64,000 nucleotides of DNA from Blastobasis lacticolella. Taxonomy: Eukaryota; Arthropoda; Insecta; Lepidoptera; Blastobasidae. A model generated the notes under the pieces. The model saw only the letters and a list, made by a program, of their open reading frames with translations, made no database searches and was not told the origin of the DNA. Positions within the stretch are counted from its first letter, which is position 1. Each line of letters begins with the position of its first letter. The translations under genes and the position numbers were made by a program. The stretch covers positions 7,698,001-7,762,000 of the forward strand of contig LR990056.1 of the NCBI GenBank assembly GCA_905147135.1. Reading direction: 5' to 3'. Shown in pieces: positions 22,368 through 34,650 of the stretch.

Positions 22368-23640
22368 ATCTACTCAGTATAACCTAACCGACTGTTGTCG
22401 GAAATCCTCCGTGAAAGTTTACATAAACTCAAATATTTCCTAAACGACTGAAGCGATTTTAATGAAACAAAGCTAAGAGCTATCCGGATTAAACTGGCTT
22501 CCAAATGAAGGAAACGACATTGGTCCAGTCTATGGGGAGATACGATGCCATAAAACAAAGAAACGTAATCGAAATCTGTCTAGGAATTGAGGAACTTGGG
22601 GAGATATGATGCAAATACATACGTGAAACTTATAACACCACTCCTTTTAAAAATGGTTTAGTTTTATAAAGTTCTTCACTGTTGCTGTAGAAAATAGATT
22701 ACGGTTCAAGTAAGCGTCGACTTGCTTCCGAGACCACTACTCTGGAAAACTGATTACGAGTTTTAAAAAGTTGTTAAAATATCAATTAACAGCAGGATAG
22801 CACTATTACTTTATGTAAATTATTTAGGTATGACTTTTCCCCTTGGCAAGCAAACTATTCGTGTGGTTTCCGGGCGAGTAGAATATTAAATATTTCTTTT
22901 TGTGTATTTTAAATCCTGTGATATGAAATATGCCTGCCAGGTAAGGAGATTAGATGAAGAGACTCCACTGATATAGAGGAGATTCCAGCCCACCAGAAGC
23001 TTTGTCACTCATGGCATAGTTGTTAGACTACTCATAGTTGATATAATAGAATGGTCGAGGAGCCTTGCCTACCTTTGTATGGTCATGTGCTGCTCCAGGG
23101 ATACGTGGGAAATAGGTGCATGAACCTTTCGGTACCAGAAAGGAGGCCCCATAAGGTGGATTAATAAGGCTGCGAGAGTCAACGGCTTACGATACGTGTA
23201 TGCCTAAGACCTGGAAAAGTGGAGCAGAATCAGTAAGAAAGCGCTAGAATCATAATGTAGACCTATCAACATCTTGTTGTGAATTGTGGCTAAATTAATA
23301 TTTCAGATCAAAAATTTATACAGTAAACGAGAATCTTAGTACGGGCAATCAATTTCCCTACTTTTCTGTATCTAAGGTATCAGAACTTTTCGACAGCTAG
23401 ACAATATCGATTGAAAGAAAAATCTTAGGTTTAACTAATATCAGCTGCCCTTCTATTACTGGATCTAAGCCTCCAAGTCTGCATCTAAGTATATGCAAAG
23501 CAGGTGGGAGGTAATTTTGCGACTAGCAAGATTAAAACGTCGGTGATCTAATTATTAGCGGGTCCAACTTGTGAGAGTACCGTATTCGGTAGCGAGTACG
23601 ATACCCAGGTTCCGCAATATACACATTTTTGAGTTATGTA
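22368..23640. other. No feature recognised
   Basis: AT-rich, 1.3 kb. A GTGTGGTTTCCGGGCGAGTAGAATA scrap at 22861-22885 resembles the start of the 'GTGTGGTGTCCG' repeat. No genes supported. Confidence 0.35.
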
Positions 23641-23725
23641 CATACATACATGCATAAAGCTCACGCCTTTGTCCCACAGGTGGGGTAGGCAGAGACTATG
23701 GACCGCCACACTGTACATATAGTCC
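23641..23725 (+). repeat. 'GGGGTAGGCAGAGAC' repeat, copy 1
   Basis: CATACATACATGCATAAAGCTCACGCC then GTGGGGTAGGCAGAGACTATGGA. Shorter relatives at 25408-25475 and 36160-36250. Confidence 0.55.
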
Positions 23726-25407
23726 TTAAATATACTGTATTTATGGAGTTAGATTCCTCTTTATAGACTATTTCGCAAAAGAAACGGGCACATATGCTAT
23801 TCTCATTCAATCGAGACTATTTGGAGACCTTAAATCCCCCCCTGGGAACACATACAACCGGTGCATGATATCGAAATTTCAACGCAAATTTTCCCGCTGG
23901 GGATTAAACGGCCTTTCGGATCGGTTAGATACCTTAGGAATTCTATTCCTTTTTCAACCATGCTCTAGATGTGTGTAATCAGATTGCTTTCACTTAATTT
24001 CTAGAGTCAAAGGTTTCCAAAGCCATTCAAAAATTGCCTATTGAAGAAAAAATCCTGTTTTTTGCAACAAAGGTTTTGAAAGGATGACATCTGTCTGTAA
24101 ATATATCATTCTATTGTCTGATTTTTGACATTTGTGTATATAGGTATCATTATTAACAGGAACAATTAAGATAAATGGAAAATTAACCATGTTCTTTATT
24201 TTAATCTGCGCACGCTATTCAATATATTTACCGCGACCGATTCTATTGTGAACGTAAGTTTGTGTAACGTAAGATCGATTCTATTGTTATTGGACTTACA
24301 TTTAAGTGTTAAAGATATAAGTCTATCATGTACTCAGCGATAAGGCGGCCCTTGTACCTATATTGTTTTAAACTGTACTTTTACGATCTCCTTTAATGTA
24401 CAATAAAGTGTTATAAATAAAATATAAATAAAATTAATATTACTATTCCAATGTACATGAAAAGTGTAAATCTGTTGGCAAACCATTCGACGTAAATATG
24501 GAACGCGCATGACATGACGTCGTCGAACACAAACTTTCCCATAAAAACAAAACACAAGGCCTGCGTAATAAAAGGCATTTTGTTCCCCGATCCACAATAT
24601 ATATTGTAAGCAAGTGGTAAGCAAAGTTTACGTTGAAATTGAATCTGCAGGAGCCGAAGCCTCGTGTATTTATATTCATACGAAAAGCCACTTGGGAGAG
24701 GCAACTCGTGTAGTTCAATAAATTTCGAGCAAGATGAGGGCGAAACAATATAGAGGTAAGCTTCTGCCTCACAAGATTATCTTGCTCTACCTAGTAATAT
24801 AAATAATTTATAGTGAAGAAACTTTTTTATGCCACTTTAGTGGCTCAACGAGCAGACAGAGGACCTGATAGAAAGTACGCACTTTTAGAATGACTATATC
24901 TAATGGATACGATATTTTTATATTATTTATACGTTTGTAAACGGCTTCTATGAATAGCTTTACATAAAATATGTTGCCGTGTATCTCCTTAATAAAGTAA
25001 AATCTTGAAGGGATATCAGGTACGTTAAAATGTCTGTGATTTTGTTTCCGAAAATTGGAATGAAGATGGGAAAAAGGCTCCGAGCTCCGAGAGAAAAGTA
25101 TCCATGCTGTGGATACATTCGATCATACATTTACAGCATGCCCATCACAATTCATTACGATGAATTTGCTATGGTTCGAACATTGGCGGCCTATCATATA
25201 CTTTTCTTCTGATTGACATGCTATTGACATTCAAATTGAGAGTCAATCACGACTTCATTACGATTGAGCCAAATTGGGTGTTCCGCAAAAACTTGTGTCA
25301 ATAGAGTTGTAAAGAATTCGTTCGTTCGAATAAATAGTTACTTGTGTTACTTTCTATTACCTACCCAGAGACTACCGTTTTAGTTTACAATTGAGCTACA
25401 ATTAGGT
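23726..25407. other. No gene recognised; overlapping open frames at 24358-24772
   Basis: Three overlapping minus-strand frames at 24358-24772 stay open but have no recognisable family, and they overlap each other, so I do not call a gene. On the plus strand 24395-24440 is an AATAAAGTG..AATAAAATATAAATAAAATT tail typical of LINE/SINE 3' ends. The 24830-24880 patch (reverse of GTCTGCTCGTTGAGCC) is a scrap of the tail family at 41765-41915. Confidence 0.4.
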
Positions 25408-25475
25408 GGGGTAGGCAGAGACTATGCACTGCCACTTTGTTCTGTCCTGACACAATTTCCTAGCCTCGCATATAT
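25408..25475 (+). repeat. 'GGGGTAGGCAGAGAC' repeat, copy 2
   Basis: GGTGGGGTAGGCAGAGACTATGCACTGCCA followed by CTGTCCTGACACAATTTC. Confidence 0.55.
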
Positions 25476-26285
25476 CCACAACTCTTTTCATATATCTCCT
25501 TTTAATAAATAGTAGTCAAACTTCCTATTGCGGTCCGATTTAGACTCAATTGAGCTATTGGTAAATTACAAAATTTGTGGGCCTGATTGTGCGTGGTCAC
25601 AGGTGGAATCATCAAGGTTTACCAAAGACTTTACCATCCTCAATACCTCCGAACAGGTTGCTACAATTGGTGGTCTATCCGTAATATAAGAATATTCAAT
25701 AGAATCTACTGTCCAATGTAGTTTATGTAGCTCTCAGACAGTCTCTGTCTGTAATCGCTAAGTACCAATGATATGTATGACACATGCAACTATATGCATA
25801 CTAACTAATCCATCCACAACTTACCAATTGTGTAAAAATATTTATGATAAAACCGTAAAAATGTAACTGCGACAGTTTGCGAAAACTTCTCAAAAGCCGC
25901 CGCGTAACTTTTCATTACAAAACTCTTGTACTACCTCCCTAATGAGTTTAAGGCGTCCACGTAGATTTAAGGACCAAAATAATGTTTTGTTTACTTGTAA
26001 ATTCGCGGACGGGGTCTTTGTTGTCTGTAATAAAAGTCACTTAGGCAAAATTCTCGTTCTAAATTAAGGTGGAGGGTCTTACAGAGTCAAGATTGAAGAG
26101 GGTCGACTTGACTCGCGAGATGTGGCCGACTATAATTAATTAATTCAACATTCCAGAGGGAGACGTATAAATTACAAGTAGGAATTATTGAAACTGAAGC
26201 AATATTCTCAGCTTCTGTGTCGTTACTCGTTGTATCTTTTTTTGGTTAACTAATTCAATTCATTTATTTAATCTGCAGTTTTAAG
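25476..26285. other. No feature recognised
   Basis: AT-rich DNA without supported genes or repeats. Confidence 0.35.
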
Positions 26286-26662
26286 TGAAGACGAAGGTCT
26301 TTGACCATTGTGTAATGACTTATGGAACTGAAACGTGGCCGCTCACTGTGGGCGTTATAAGAAAGCTTTGCGCGATCGAATCAGAAATAAGGAGATCCGC
26401 AAGCGAACCAAGGTCACCGACAAAGCTCTAAGGATTGCCAAACTGAAGTGGCATTGGGCAGGGCACATAGCTCGAAGAACGATGACCGATAGGAGTAATG
26501 TTCACGAGTGGCGACCACGTACCGGAAGACGCAGCGTGTTTAGGCCTCCTACAAGGTGGACCGACAACTTGGTAAGGATCACAGGTACCAGCTGGATGCG
26601 GAAAGCACAGGATCGGCCTTTGTGGAGATCTCTGGGGGAGGCCTATGCCCAGCAGTAGGCGT
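26286..26662 (+). pseudogene. RTE-like retrotransposon, 3' end of ORF2, copy 2
   Basis: Begins upstream of copy 1, with KTKVFDHCVMTYGTETWPLT, then GVIRK. An internal deletion joins GVIRK directly to LRDRIRNKEI, removing the block that contains RAMLGVS in the other copies. KRTKVTDKAL, KWHWAGHIARR, EWRPRTGRRSVFRPPTRW and WRSLGEAYAQQ follow. Open over the last 100 codons, so this is a relatively young copy that lost its 5' part on insertion. Confidence 0.85.
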
Positions 26663-27249
26663 CATGATGTGAAACATTGTTGATACAAATCAATGCAGTA
26701 TGATCGTATATGTATAATTGTATGAGTTTTGGCATAGATAGGTGACCTGCGTTGTACCGACTAACTCAGGAACGAATGATGTTATATCACCCGCAGATTT
26801 TTTTACCATAATCTACGGAAGCTAGTAAAGCCACTCTTGAATAGGCTTATTACCACATTTTTATTATTTTTACATGTGTCAAAGCCGTTGTACGAATTAC
26901 GAGTGAGAGGGCGAATTTTGTTAAAAAAAATATTTATTGTAAACCGACAGGGTAACCATTCCACCCGATGGATACCGCCCACCGTCGTCCAGGACATGGC
27001 TAAGATGTCAGTCTTTAAGGTACCTGTATCTGTATTTTTGCGAGTCGATAGGCGGATGTGTGCAAGAAGTGTTTGAGGTTCTGTGAGACGATGAATAGAA
27101 TCTATTCATAGTACAATTTTAAATTGTTCATCTATAGATGGAAATTAATTTTTTATTATCTTAAGATAGAGCTTATATTAATTTGATACTGCATTGGTTG
27201 CTGTAATGCTGTAAAGTTTATGGAATAAATAAATAAATAAAGAATCGGG
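26663..27249. other. No gene; possible LINE tail scraps
   Basis: 26950-27030 (CCACCCGATGGATACCGCCCACCGTCGTCCAGGAC) resembles 46920-46960. At 27220-27242 an AATAAATAAATAAATAAAG run looks like a retroelement tail. Confidence 0.4.
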
Positions 27250-27500
27250 ATTAGAAGCTCATTCCACATCTTGCACGTGCGCGGTGAAATGGTTCGCCCG
27301 TACCCTTACGTTACCCGGATGCCAAGCATCTAGATAACGTGGATGAAATCTGTCCCATCGTGGGAGAATGAGGTGGCGGAAAGTGACGGTGGCACCACCA
27401 ATGTACAGACGGTAAAAAACACACAAAGAGCCAGTCATCGACTCTCTAGAGGCATAAGGAATCCAAACCGTCAGTGAGTAATGGATCATCGACAATATGA
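27250..27500 (-). pseudogene. Jockey-like ORF2 C-terminal relic
   Basis: On the minus strand: GSLCVFYRLY, then PRYLDAWHPGNVRVR and finally VQD/MWNE at the low-coordinate end. These are the blocks GSLC.FYR.YHG, LD.W and MWNELP that precede the stop in Jockey-like ORF2 of moths. The copy has a frame change before MWNE and an unusual gap after FYRLY. Confidence 0.65.
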
Positions 27501-27759
27501 AGTCCCGCTTTGGATGGAATCAAGTGGAAGGAGATGGTTGGGGCGTACCAAACCATTGATGGGTGAAGTACGCCATATTGTGACAAAGCTCAGCTTTCTA
27601 CAGCAAAAGTCGATGTCCCGTTAAGTAAAGTAGGCTGACAAGATTAATTCTTAATTCCAATTTTCATCTATTTATATTAAATTAATTACATACGCTGTCA
27701 TTTTATGCTCTATTCGTACAAACAAGCAAGTTAAAACCACTGCCAGAACAGCTCCTAGT

Positions 27760-27935
27760 CACAGTGTTTCCTTTGGACTATGACATGGGGTTCAAGAGGT
27801 ATATTAGAGGTCTCTTCAGAGGCGGGCAACGCATTGGTAGCTCCCCTGGTGTTGCTGATGTCCATAGGCGGAAGTGACTTTCTATAAGGTGGCCCACTTG
27901 CCTATTTGTCTGCCGTATAAAATTAAAACAATTCA
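27760..27935 (+). mobile_element. Jockey-like non-LTR 3' tail, copy 2
   Basis: The plus strand encodes VFPLDYDMGFKRYIRGLFRG, then GQRIG and PGVADVHRRK before a stop, and finishes with GGTGGCCCACTTGCCTATTTGTCTGCCGTATAAAATT. This is the coding end of the same element as 22228-22367 and 46790-46915. Confidence 0.75.
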
Positions 27936-29224
27936 TCATACTTAGGCCTCTCCCTCTAATCCATATTTCGGAGAATGAGGTGCATACTCAATACTCAAAC
28001 GATGCATGACGAAGTTGAGACGTTCCACGCAATTTTCTTAAATTTTACGCTAAAACAGTGGTGTTAGTTTACAACTGGATTTGCTTTATAATAAGGGAAT
28101 ACAGATTTAAATGTATGGAGTGATAAAAGGTCGGTCGTAAAACGCCCCGTTCTCCTTTAGCGGTTTATGCCGCGCCTTAGCATTGCAGATTTGCAACTCT
28201 TTTTAGGAACACGCCGGCGGCGGCACCGCAGAATGGTAATCCCTTGGATAATAATCTGCTGGCACGATATACAATAGGGATGGGATTGTCTTATCGATAA
28301 AAATGGGCAGTTTTTCAGACGTAACTAGAGGGACCATATAATCGTTCAACTAATGCAGCTCCAGCCGTTGCTCTTTTAATTTAACGTGCTGTAGTGATAA
28401 ACGAGCAGACAGCCCACTTGATGGTTATCGGTAACCGTCGCTCATAACATCTACGATTCATGCATTTAGGGTGCAAACAAATTGGTCATGTGCTTCGCAC
28501 GTTTGAAATATGTGTCTTAACTTCCGTTATCGTAAAAGTGGTCCCGCGGGAGATATCTATAACAAATTGACGTCAATGTGTCGAATGCAAGAACCAATAG
28601 CTCATGACGAGTCAGTGGAGCAGAAAGAGTAGAAAAGCCTCAAAAGTCAAGATGGGCCGTTAGGATGATGATGATGAAAGATTTTTCTTAAATATTTTTT
28701 CGGTATTATTTTAAAGCTAATTCAATAGAACAGTATTAATTTAAATTTTAAATTTTCTTCACTGAGAACTAAATAAATATCAGAATTATGTTAAACAATT
28801 ACATCTTATTGTATTCTATAAAATAAACAGTTAGAAATAAAAATGAGTTCCAAAATTGCACTTCTTACAAGAATAAATATGTTAAAATAAACCTCTGTTC
28901 TTCAAATATTTTATTTGCAATTCCATCTCTCTCAATAAATTCAGGGGTTTCTCAGAAATAAGAAAGTGAATGAAAAAAGGAGTATAATAAAGTATATTAA
29001 ATAATATGTATATTTATATGTGAAATCAGCCAAATAGTAATAGCAGCAGAAAAATACTTGTTTATCTGAACCAACGTATGTCACTAGGGAATAACGTAGC
29101 TTCTTATTAGTGAAATAATTTCTAAAACTGGTACAGAAGTTTTTGAGTTTATTCATTACAAACAAAAATACAAATCTTTATTTCCTACTAAACAAAACAA
29201 TTGCATAGATCACGCCATGTTAAA
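27936..29224. other. No gene; tail fragment at 28375-28470
   Basis: 28375-28470 is the reverse complement of part of 41765-41915 (AAACGAGCAGACAGCCCACTTGATGG). The rest is AT-rich. An overlapping frame at 28941-29165 (minus) is not recognisable. Confidence 0.4.
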
Positions 29225-31444
29225 AACAAATATTTCAGCAATAGCACTTGTACTACAGTCGGCCATTAAAGATCACAGTCCAGTTTTACTAAGTCTGTAC
29301 TTAGAACGCACAAAAAACTAAACTATTTCCAAAACCTCGCGTATTAATGTTACAGAGGCAGTGGCAGATATATATCGACACGATTTCTCAACAGAATTGA
29401 CAAGTAAAGACGCTAACGAGGCTACGGACATATTTATGAGCAACCTTAAGAAAATTATCGACAAACATACCAGTATGGTCAATACCACATTAAAATAAAG
29501 AATTGCGAAACCATGGATTACTCCTGGGTTGCTCAGGTGCATCCGAAACAGAGACAGAATGCACAGACAAGCCAAATCATAACCGACTAACATACCAGTT
29601 ACGACTACGTACAAGCGTAATCGAAATTTTTGTAACCAACTTTTTAAAAGATTAAAGCTGGCATTTCAGGTTGCTGAATTTACAAAGCTAGGAATAATCC
29701 TAAGGCGACGTGGGATGTAATAAAGAATGTGACAGACACCAATAAAGTCATAATATCCGCTTCCGAGTTGCTTGGGACACTGGAGAATCCGAGTCGATAA
29801 ATCAGGTAAATTAATATTTTGCAGAAATAGGGCAAAACTTGGCAAGTGAAATTACTGTAGAATCTAGTAATAACTCCCAAACTTCTCGCTTTGGAGTGTC
29901 TCCAGTTAATTCTATGACTATTCTAGACGTTTCAGACCAATATGTCAAAAACTTAATCACAGGTCTTCGGGGTGGTTGTGCGGTAGGTTACCACGGAATA
30001 TCCTCAGAAATTTTAAAATGTGCTAGCCCAGCATTAGTACCTGCCATAACTCATATATGCAACATCGCAATTCAAACAGGAAGGTTCCCCAGAGCTCTTA
30101 AAAATGCTGTAGTTCACCTAATTTATAAATCAGGAGACAAACACGATGTTGGTAATTATCGAACCATATCTGTTCTTCCTGCTCTTTCTAAAATTATTGA
30201 GAAAATTATTAATAATAGTTAAGTAGCTTTTCTTGAACGTAATAATTTAATATCCGAGTCGCAATTTGGTTTCAGAAGGGGTTAATCAACGGAGGATGCT
30301 ATTGCCACTCTTTGTAATGATATTGTACAAGGTGTTGACAAAAAAATAAGTGAATTGGTGTCTTCCTTGACCTATCAAAAGCCTTCGACACAGTCTCTAT
30401 CCCACTGCTAATTAAGAAACTGGAGATGGTCGGAGTTAGGGGTAAACCACTCGAATTGCTTTCGGATTATTTAACTAATTATACTCAGTGTGTAACCAGC
30501 GGATCGTGTGTAAGTCAGGATGCACCTATAACATTTGGTGTCCCGCAAGGGAGTATATTGGGTCCCACTTTGTTTATAATATACGTCAATGATCTTTGTC
30601 AACTGGCTGTTCAGAACTGCAAAATAGTCTGCTATGCAGATGACACTACCCTGATAGTTCAGGGTGATGACTGGCAGGAGACGGCCCTACTCGCAGAAAA
30701 TGCACTTGCTTAAGCTGCTAAATTGTTTTTTGCGAATCTTTTGACCCTCAATGCAGATAAGACGAAATATATCACATTTGGTCTTAGAAAACATCTTTTG
30801 CCAACCGAGCACTCTGTCAATGTAAGGGCTCACAGTTGATTCGATGATTAAATATCTAGGAGTGGTGGTTGATTAATGTCTCACGTGTATCCACACGTAA
30901 ATCAGTTGACAAATCGTGTCAGAAAACTGATTTTTGTCTTTAAAAAGTTGACAGATTCAGCAAATAAATTCATTCTTAACATGGTCTACATTGCTCTCTG
31001 TGAATCTTTATTATCCTACTGTATTACGGTTTAGAGTGGTGCGACTAAAACCATATTTATGACTCTTGAGAGAGCCCAAAGGGCAGTACTTAAAGTTGTA
31101 AATCGTAAACCGTTTAAATACCCTACGCACGCTGTTTATGCAGAAACTGGAGTCCTAACTGTTTAGCAAATTTATAAATGCGATGCTTACTACGAGGTCA
31201 CTCCACTACCCCATTAATACACGACCCTAAACCAGGTAGACGAATAAAACAAGCCTGCCCCAACGAGACTTGTCAAACATCTTATGCCGGAAGACAGTAC
31301 AACTACATAAGCGCGAAAATTTATAACAAAATCGACGGAATCCTTAAACTCAACTCACTGAACTTGCATAACCTTAAACAAAATTTAAAAGAATGTCTAA
31401 ACTTCAAGATTATAGCAGTACTGAGGAACTACTCAAATAACTAA
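29225..31444 (+). pseudogene. Decayed Jockey/CR1-like retrotransposon ORF2
   Basis: From the end of the endonuclease domain (KDHSPV near 29265) through the RT domain to the ORF2 stop at about 31442. Recognisable RT blocks: HGISSEILK, NAVVHLIYKSGDKHDVGNYR, QFGFRRG followed by a stop, then in another frame DLSKAFDTV, GVPQGSILGPTLF and the catalytic CYADDT. The last part (31178-31444) encodes SYAGRQYNYISAKIYNKI. At least five stops and several frameshifts are visible, so it is inactive. The 3' flank contains a CA/CG microsatellite. Confidence 0.85.
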
Positions 31445-31496
31445 CTAGCTAAATGGTGTGTGATGTGTTGTATTGATGTAAATAATTGTGACACAC

Positions 31497-31562
31497 TCTC
31501 ACACACACACACACACACGCGCGCTCGCACGCAAGCGCGCCCGCACGCACGCACGCACGTAG
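31497..31562 (+). repeat. (CA)n / (CGCA)n microsatellite
   Basis: Eleven-odd CA units followed by CGCGCGCTCGCACG-type and four GCAC units, in the 3' UTR of the dead retroelement. Confidence 0.9.
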
Positions 31563-32814
31563 TATTTAAAATACAGGCAATAATGTATCTAGTAATAAGT
31601 TCTATTAAGTAATAATAATTAATTATTGTATTGAGATTTAACTGGCTTATCAAATAAAAAAAGTTTTATTATTTTTATAGATATCGATATCGATAACTCC
31701 AGAGCCACGGGCATTCCTAGCGAAGTCTCATCTGGTGATACAGTAGAGTCGCGGGTAAGCATCCGTTTCGCTAATGCCCCGGGTCATTCCGTTTTTACAT
31801 CGCCCACGAGATAGTTTACACAAAGTTAGAAGGTTCTTGACAAAACTGCCAGTAGTTAAGTCACAATCACTTCACTAGTCGCTTTTGAATAGCTTTAGTT
31901 TAATGCTCCGAAGTTTGAAGATCAGGTAGGTAGGGTTTCAGGTTTCAGCTTTTGTCTCCGTAGAGGCAAGTCTAAGACTTTAATCCCCACTGATATTGTG
32001 AAGGCGAAAGTAACTATGTCTGTTACGGTTTCAAGGCTAAGCTACTGCAACGATTTTGGTGATGGACATACTTTTGCACCTGAGGATGGATATAGGCTAC
32101 TTTTCATTCGCCTCCACTAACTGAGCTGAGCAGCGGGCGGAGAGTAATCTAATACTTAATATGTGCAAATGTCTGTGTTGTCAAAGTAAAAAACAATAAT
32201 GCCTAATACACGAAAAATAGGATCGATGTTATACCTTAACTGTTAAAAATATTTGGTATTCAAAGATACAAAATTTTATCAGAACAATTTGCAATGATAC
32301 TCATACAATCCAACTATGACATAGCAATGAACAAACTGCCACTCACCACTGCGATTCACAATCAAACCTGGAATGTACAATATACACCTATTTACGTACA
32401 GTCAAAGAGAATTAAGTACGCTCTTTTTGGTCTTCGTTACAGATTGGTAACAACGTATAGTTAGATATAAATTAAAAATCGGGCACAAGATTAATTTCAT
32501 TAAACGTAACTATGTATTTCAGAATTATAATAAAAGAGTATGACAGTCACAGACAGTTGATTGTATTAGGGGTAGATGGTGCTCTATGATTTGTCCAAGA
32601 TTGTTGAACTATCTCACAAACACTCAATGCTGGACTACACTTCTTCCCTTAGTGGAGGTCCTTGTCATAATCTATAGGCTTTCCAGGTGGGTGGGATTGC
32701 AGTGTCCAAAGTAACAGAAAACGCTTCTGTCTGATTCTATGACAATAGTCGCCTTTGTGAGTCCCGTCAACCGGATTTCGTTTGTATATGTACTTTACTT
32801 TGCCGGACCACACA
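31563..32814. other. No feature recognised
   Basis: 1.25 kb of AT-rich DNA. GATATCGATATCGATAAC at 31680 is a short palindromic run. No gene seen. Confidence 0.35.
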
Positions 32815-32965
32815 CCGGTCACTGTAATTACAGTGAAGCGACTGCCATCTGACCTCTTTGACCATGTTAACAGGGGAGCATGATCAGATTGGATCGTTGT
32901 TACACATTCAGTCACCTGAATGTGCAGATTTGCTCCCGATGTTTTTCGCCACCGAACACTATATG
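32815..32965 (-). repeat. SINE body, 'ATCCAATC' family
   Basis: Minus-strand partial copy: on the plus strand GACTGCCATCTGACCTC, CAGATTGGATCGTTGTTACACATTC and 'GGTGACTGAATGTGCAG' are recognisable in inverse. Confidence 0.65.
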
Positions 32966-33008
32966 GCCATACCTAAGATTATTATTTAATACTATCTACT
33001 AAAAATAC

Positions 33009-33330
33009 AGGACCGTCGGTGGCCGAGTGGTTAAGGTATCCGACAACTTAGCGAGAGGTACCGGGTTCGATATCAATAACTTTTTTCTGTCGCTCTACTG
33101 TAAGGCGCTGTCCTAATATGCAACGGTAGTGCGACCACGGTCGTACGACGGACGTCGCCCGAGCAATAGGAGAGCTTAAACCGTTGCCAATTAGGACAGC
33201 GCCTATTTATCTAATCTGTAAAATTCTGGATCATGGTCAAGGCACACACGAGGCTCTCGAGCGCAACAGCACAACCGGTACTAAAATACTGCATGAACAT
33301 CAACGGCCTTACAATAAAACAGCCTGTTAA
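33009..33330 (+). repeat. tRNA-derived SINE with an inserted palindromic element
   Basis: The tRNA-like head GTCGGTGGCCGAGTGGTTAA (box A TGGCCGAGTGG) is followed by box B-like GGTTCGATATC at 33064-33074. The body is interrupted at 33103-33204, then resumes with ATCTGTAAAATTCTGG and ATCATGGTCAAGGCACACACGAGG. Confidence 0.75.
33103..33204. mobile_element. 102-bp MITE-like element nested in a SINE
   Basis: Perfect inverted ends AGGCGCTGTCCTAAT and ATTAGGACAGCGCCT, with further pairing of GCAACGG/CCGTTGC. It interrupts the SINE between its ACTGTA and TTATCTAATCTG blocks. No clear target duplication was found. Confidence 0.8.
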
Positions 33331-33770
33331 CCCTACCAAAAAGCGAATACTAAAACACAGCGAGAGTAACTAGCAAAAATTGTGCCCCTTTTATATAGAC
33401 TAAAATAGAACGCCCGCAAAGGGTAGACGGTACCCGTAGGGGCCTCAGTGAAAAATCTAATATCACTCAACTCGGGGCAAACTCAACAATTGTTCCTCAT
33501 GAATTTTAACTAGACATTTTCTTTGCGACGCCTAAAGTGGCGGCGCTACTTAACTTCGCACCTGAGAAGGGAGGCGCAAATAGTGGAAAAAAAATATATA
33601 AAATAAAAAAGATTCCGCGGAGGTCTCGGGGAAAAGCTATGAATATTAATTGCGCTCCTTTTTTTCAAACAAGTATCGGATATTGTACACGTACGCGTTA
33701 GAGCTGTGCTCTCGCTAAACCACGATATTTCTTCTTCATATTTCTCCTTTAATAGGTAAAAAAAAACATT
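33331..33770. other. No feature recognised
   Basis: Gap between two SINE copies, no supported feature. Confidence 0.35.
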
Positions 33771-34093
33771 ATGGCGTTAATATCCGGGTTGTGATCTCGC
33801 GCGGCTCGGGGTCCGCCTTGACCCTGATCCAGGATACGGCAAATCAGATAATTACAGTGCACCCTGCTACCAGGGGAACATGACCAGATTGCATCATGGT
33901 TACACATTCAGTCGCCTGAATGTGCAGGTTTCATCATGATTTTCCTCATCGTAAAAGTATTAGTCAGTATTCAACTAATGTACGTATCTCAGAAAAGAGT
34001 CACAGTGAGATAGGATACATGACCGCAGTGGGATTCTAACCCGATACCTCTCACTTATGAGTCAGATACTTTAACCACTCGCTACCGACGCTC
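33771..34093 (-). repeat. Full-length tRNA-derived SINE, reference copy
   Basis: The minus strand starts at about 34093 with GAGCGTCGGTAGCGAGTGG (box A-like), box B GGGTTAGAATCCC, a spacer, then GATGAAACCTGCACATTCAGG, ATGATGCAATCTGGTCATG and CCTGGATCAGGGTCAAGGCG. It shows that the tRNA-like head and the 'ATCCAATC' body are one family of about 320 bp. Pol III internal promoter boxes are present; activity is not known. Confidence 0.8.
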
Positions 34094-34296
34094 CCAAAAG
34101 GTGTATTTTTGTAGGTATTAATACATAATTACCATCTTTTGTCCGCAACTTCGTCCGTTAATGAACCTATGATAATGACTCCAAGAAGTCGAAAAGAAGT
34201 GGAACATTCAATCATTAATCGTGATTGTCAGTCTTATACCCAACAAAGTCAATATACTCTACAAACCCTACATTTTGGTCATAAATTTGATGATAT

Positions 34297-34650
34297 TCAT
34301 CATTATCATCATATCAGCCGAAAGACGCCCATTGCTGGGCATAGGCCCGCAGATCTCTACAAAGGCCGATCCTGTGCCTTCCGCATCCAGCTGGTGCCTG
34401 CGCTCTTTACCAGGTCGTCGGTTCACCTTGCAAAAGATCTATCCACGCTGTGTTTTCCGGTACGTGGTCGCCACTCGAGAACTTTACTGCCCCATCGCCA
34501 TCTGTTTTTCGAGCTATATGACCTGCCCACTGCCACTTTAGCCTGGCAATCTTTAAAGTAATGTCGGTGATTTTGGTTTTCTTGCGGACAGAAAGTATGG
34601 CTTGGCCGTTTAATAAAACTATTGCATGATTCATAGGCTGGATTCAGTGC
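34297..34650 (-). pseudogene. RTE-like retrotransposon, 3' end of ORF2, copy 3
   Basis: Minus-strand copy carrying TKITDITLKIARLKWQWAGH, then KTDGDG.VKFSSGDHVPENT-type frame-shifted text for EWRPRTGKHSVDRSF, ending in the CGGCTGATATGATGATAATG tail (plus strand 34297-34320). Frame changes and small deletions mark it as dead. Confidence 0.8.

Noticed and set aside
24358..24772. Three overlapping minus-strand open frames of 88-109 codons
   Set aside because: No recognisable family, mutual overlap, and the plus strand at the same place carries a retroelement-like tail. Likely chance.
31497..31562. CA/CGCA run as a Z-DNA or regulatory element
   Set aside because: It lies in the 3' flank of a dead retrotransposon; no evidence for function beyond a microsatellite.
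33009..33080. Possible tRNA-Ser-like gene (GGTGGCCGAGTGG)
   Set aside because: Box A is good but the acceptor stem does not pair, and the sequence continues into a SINE body also present at 33771-34093.
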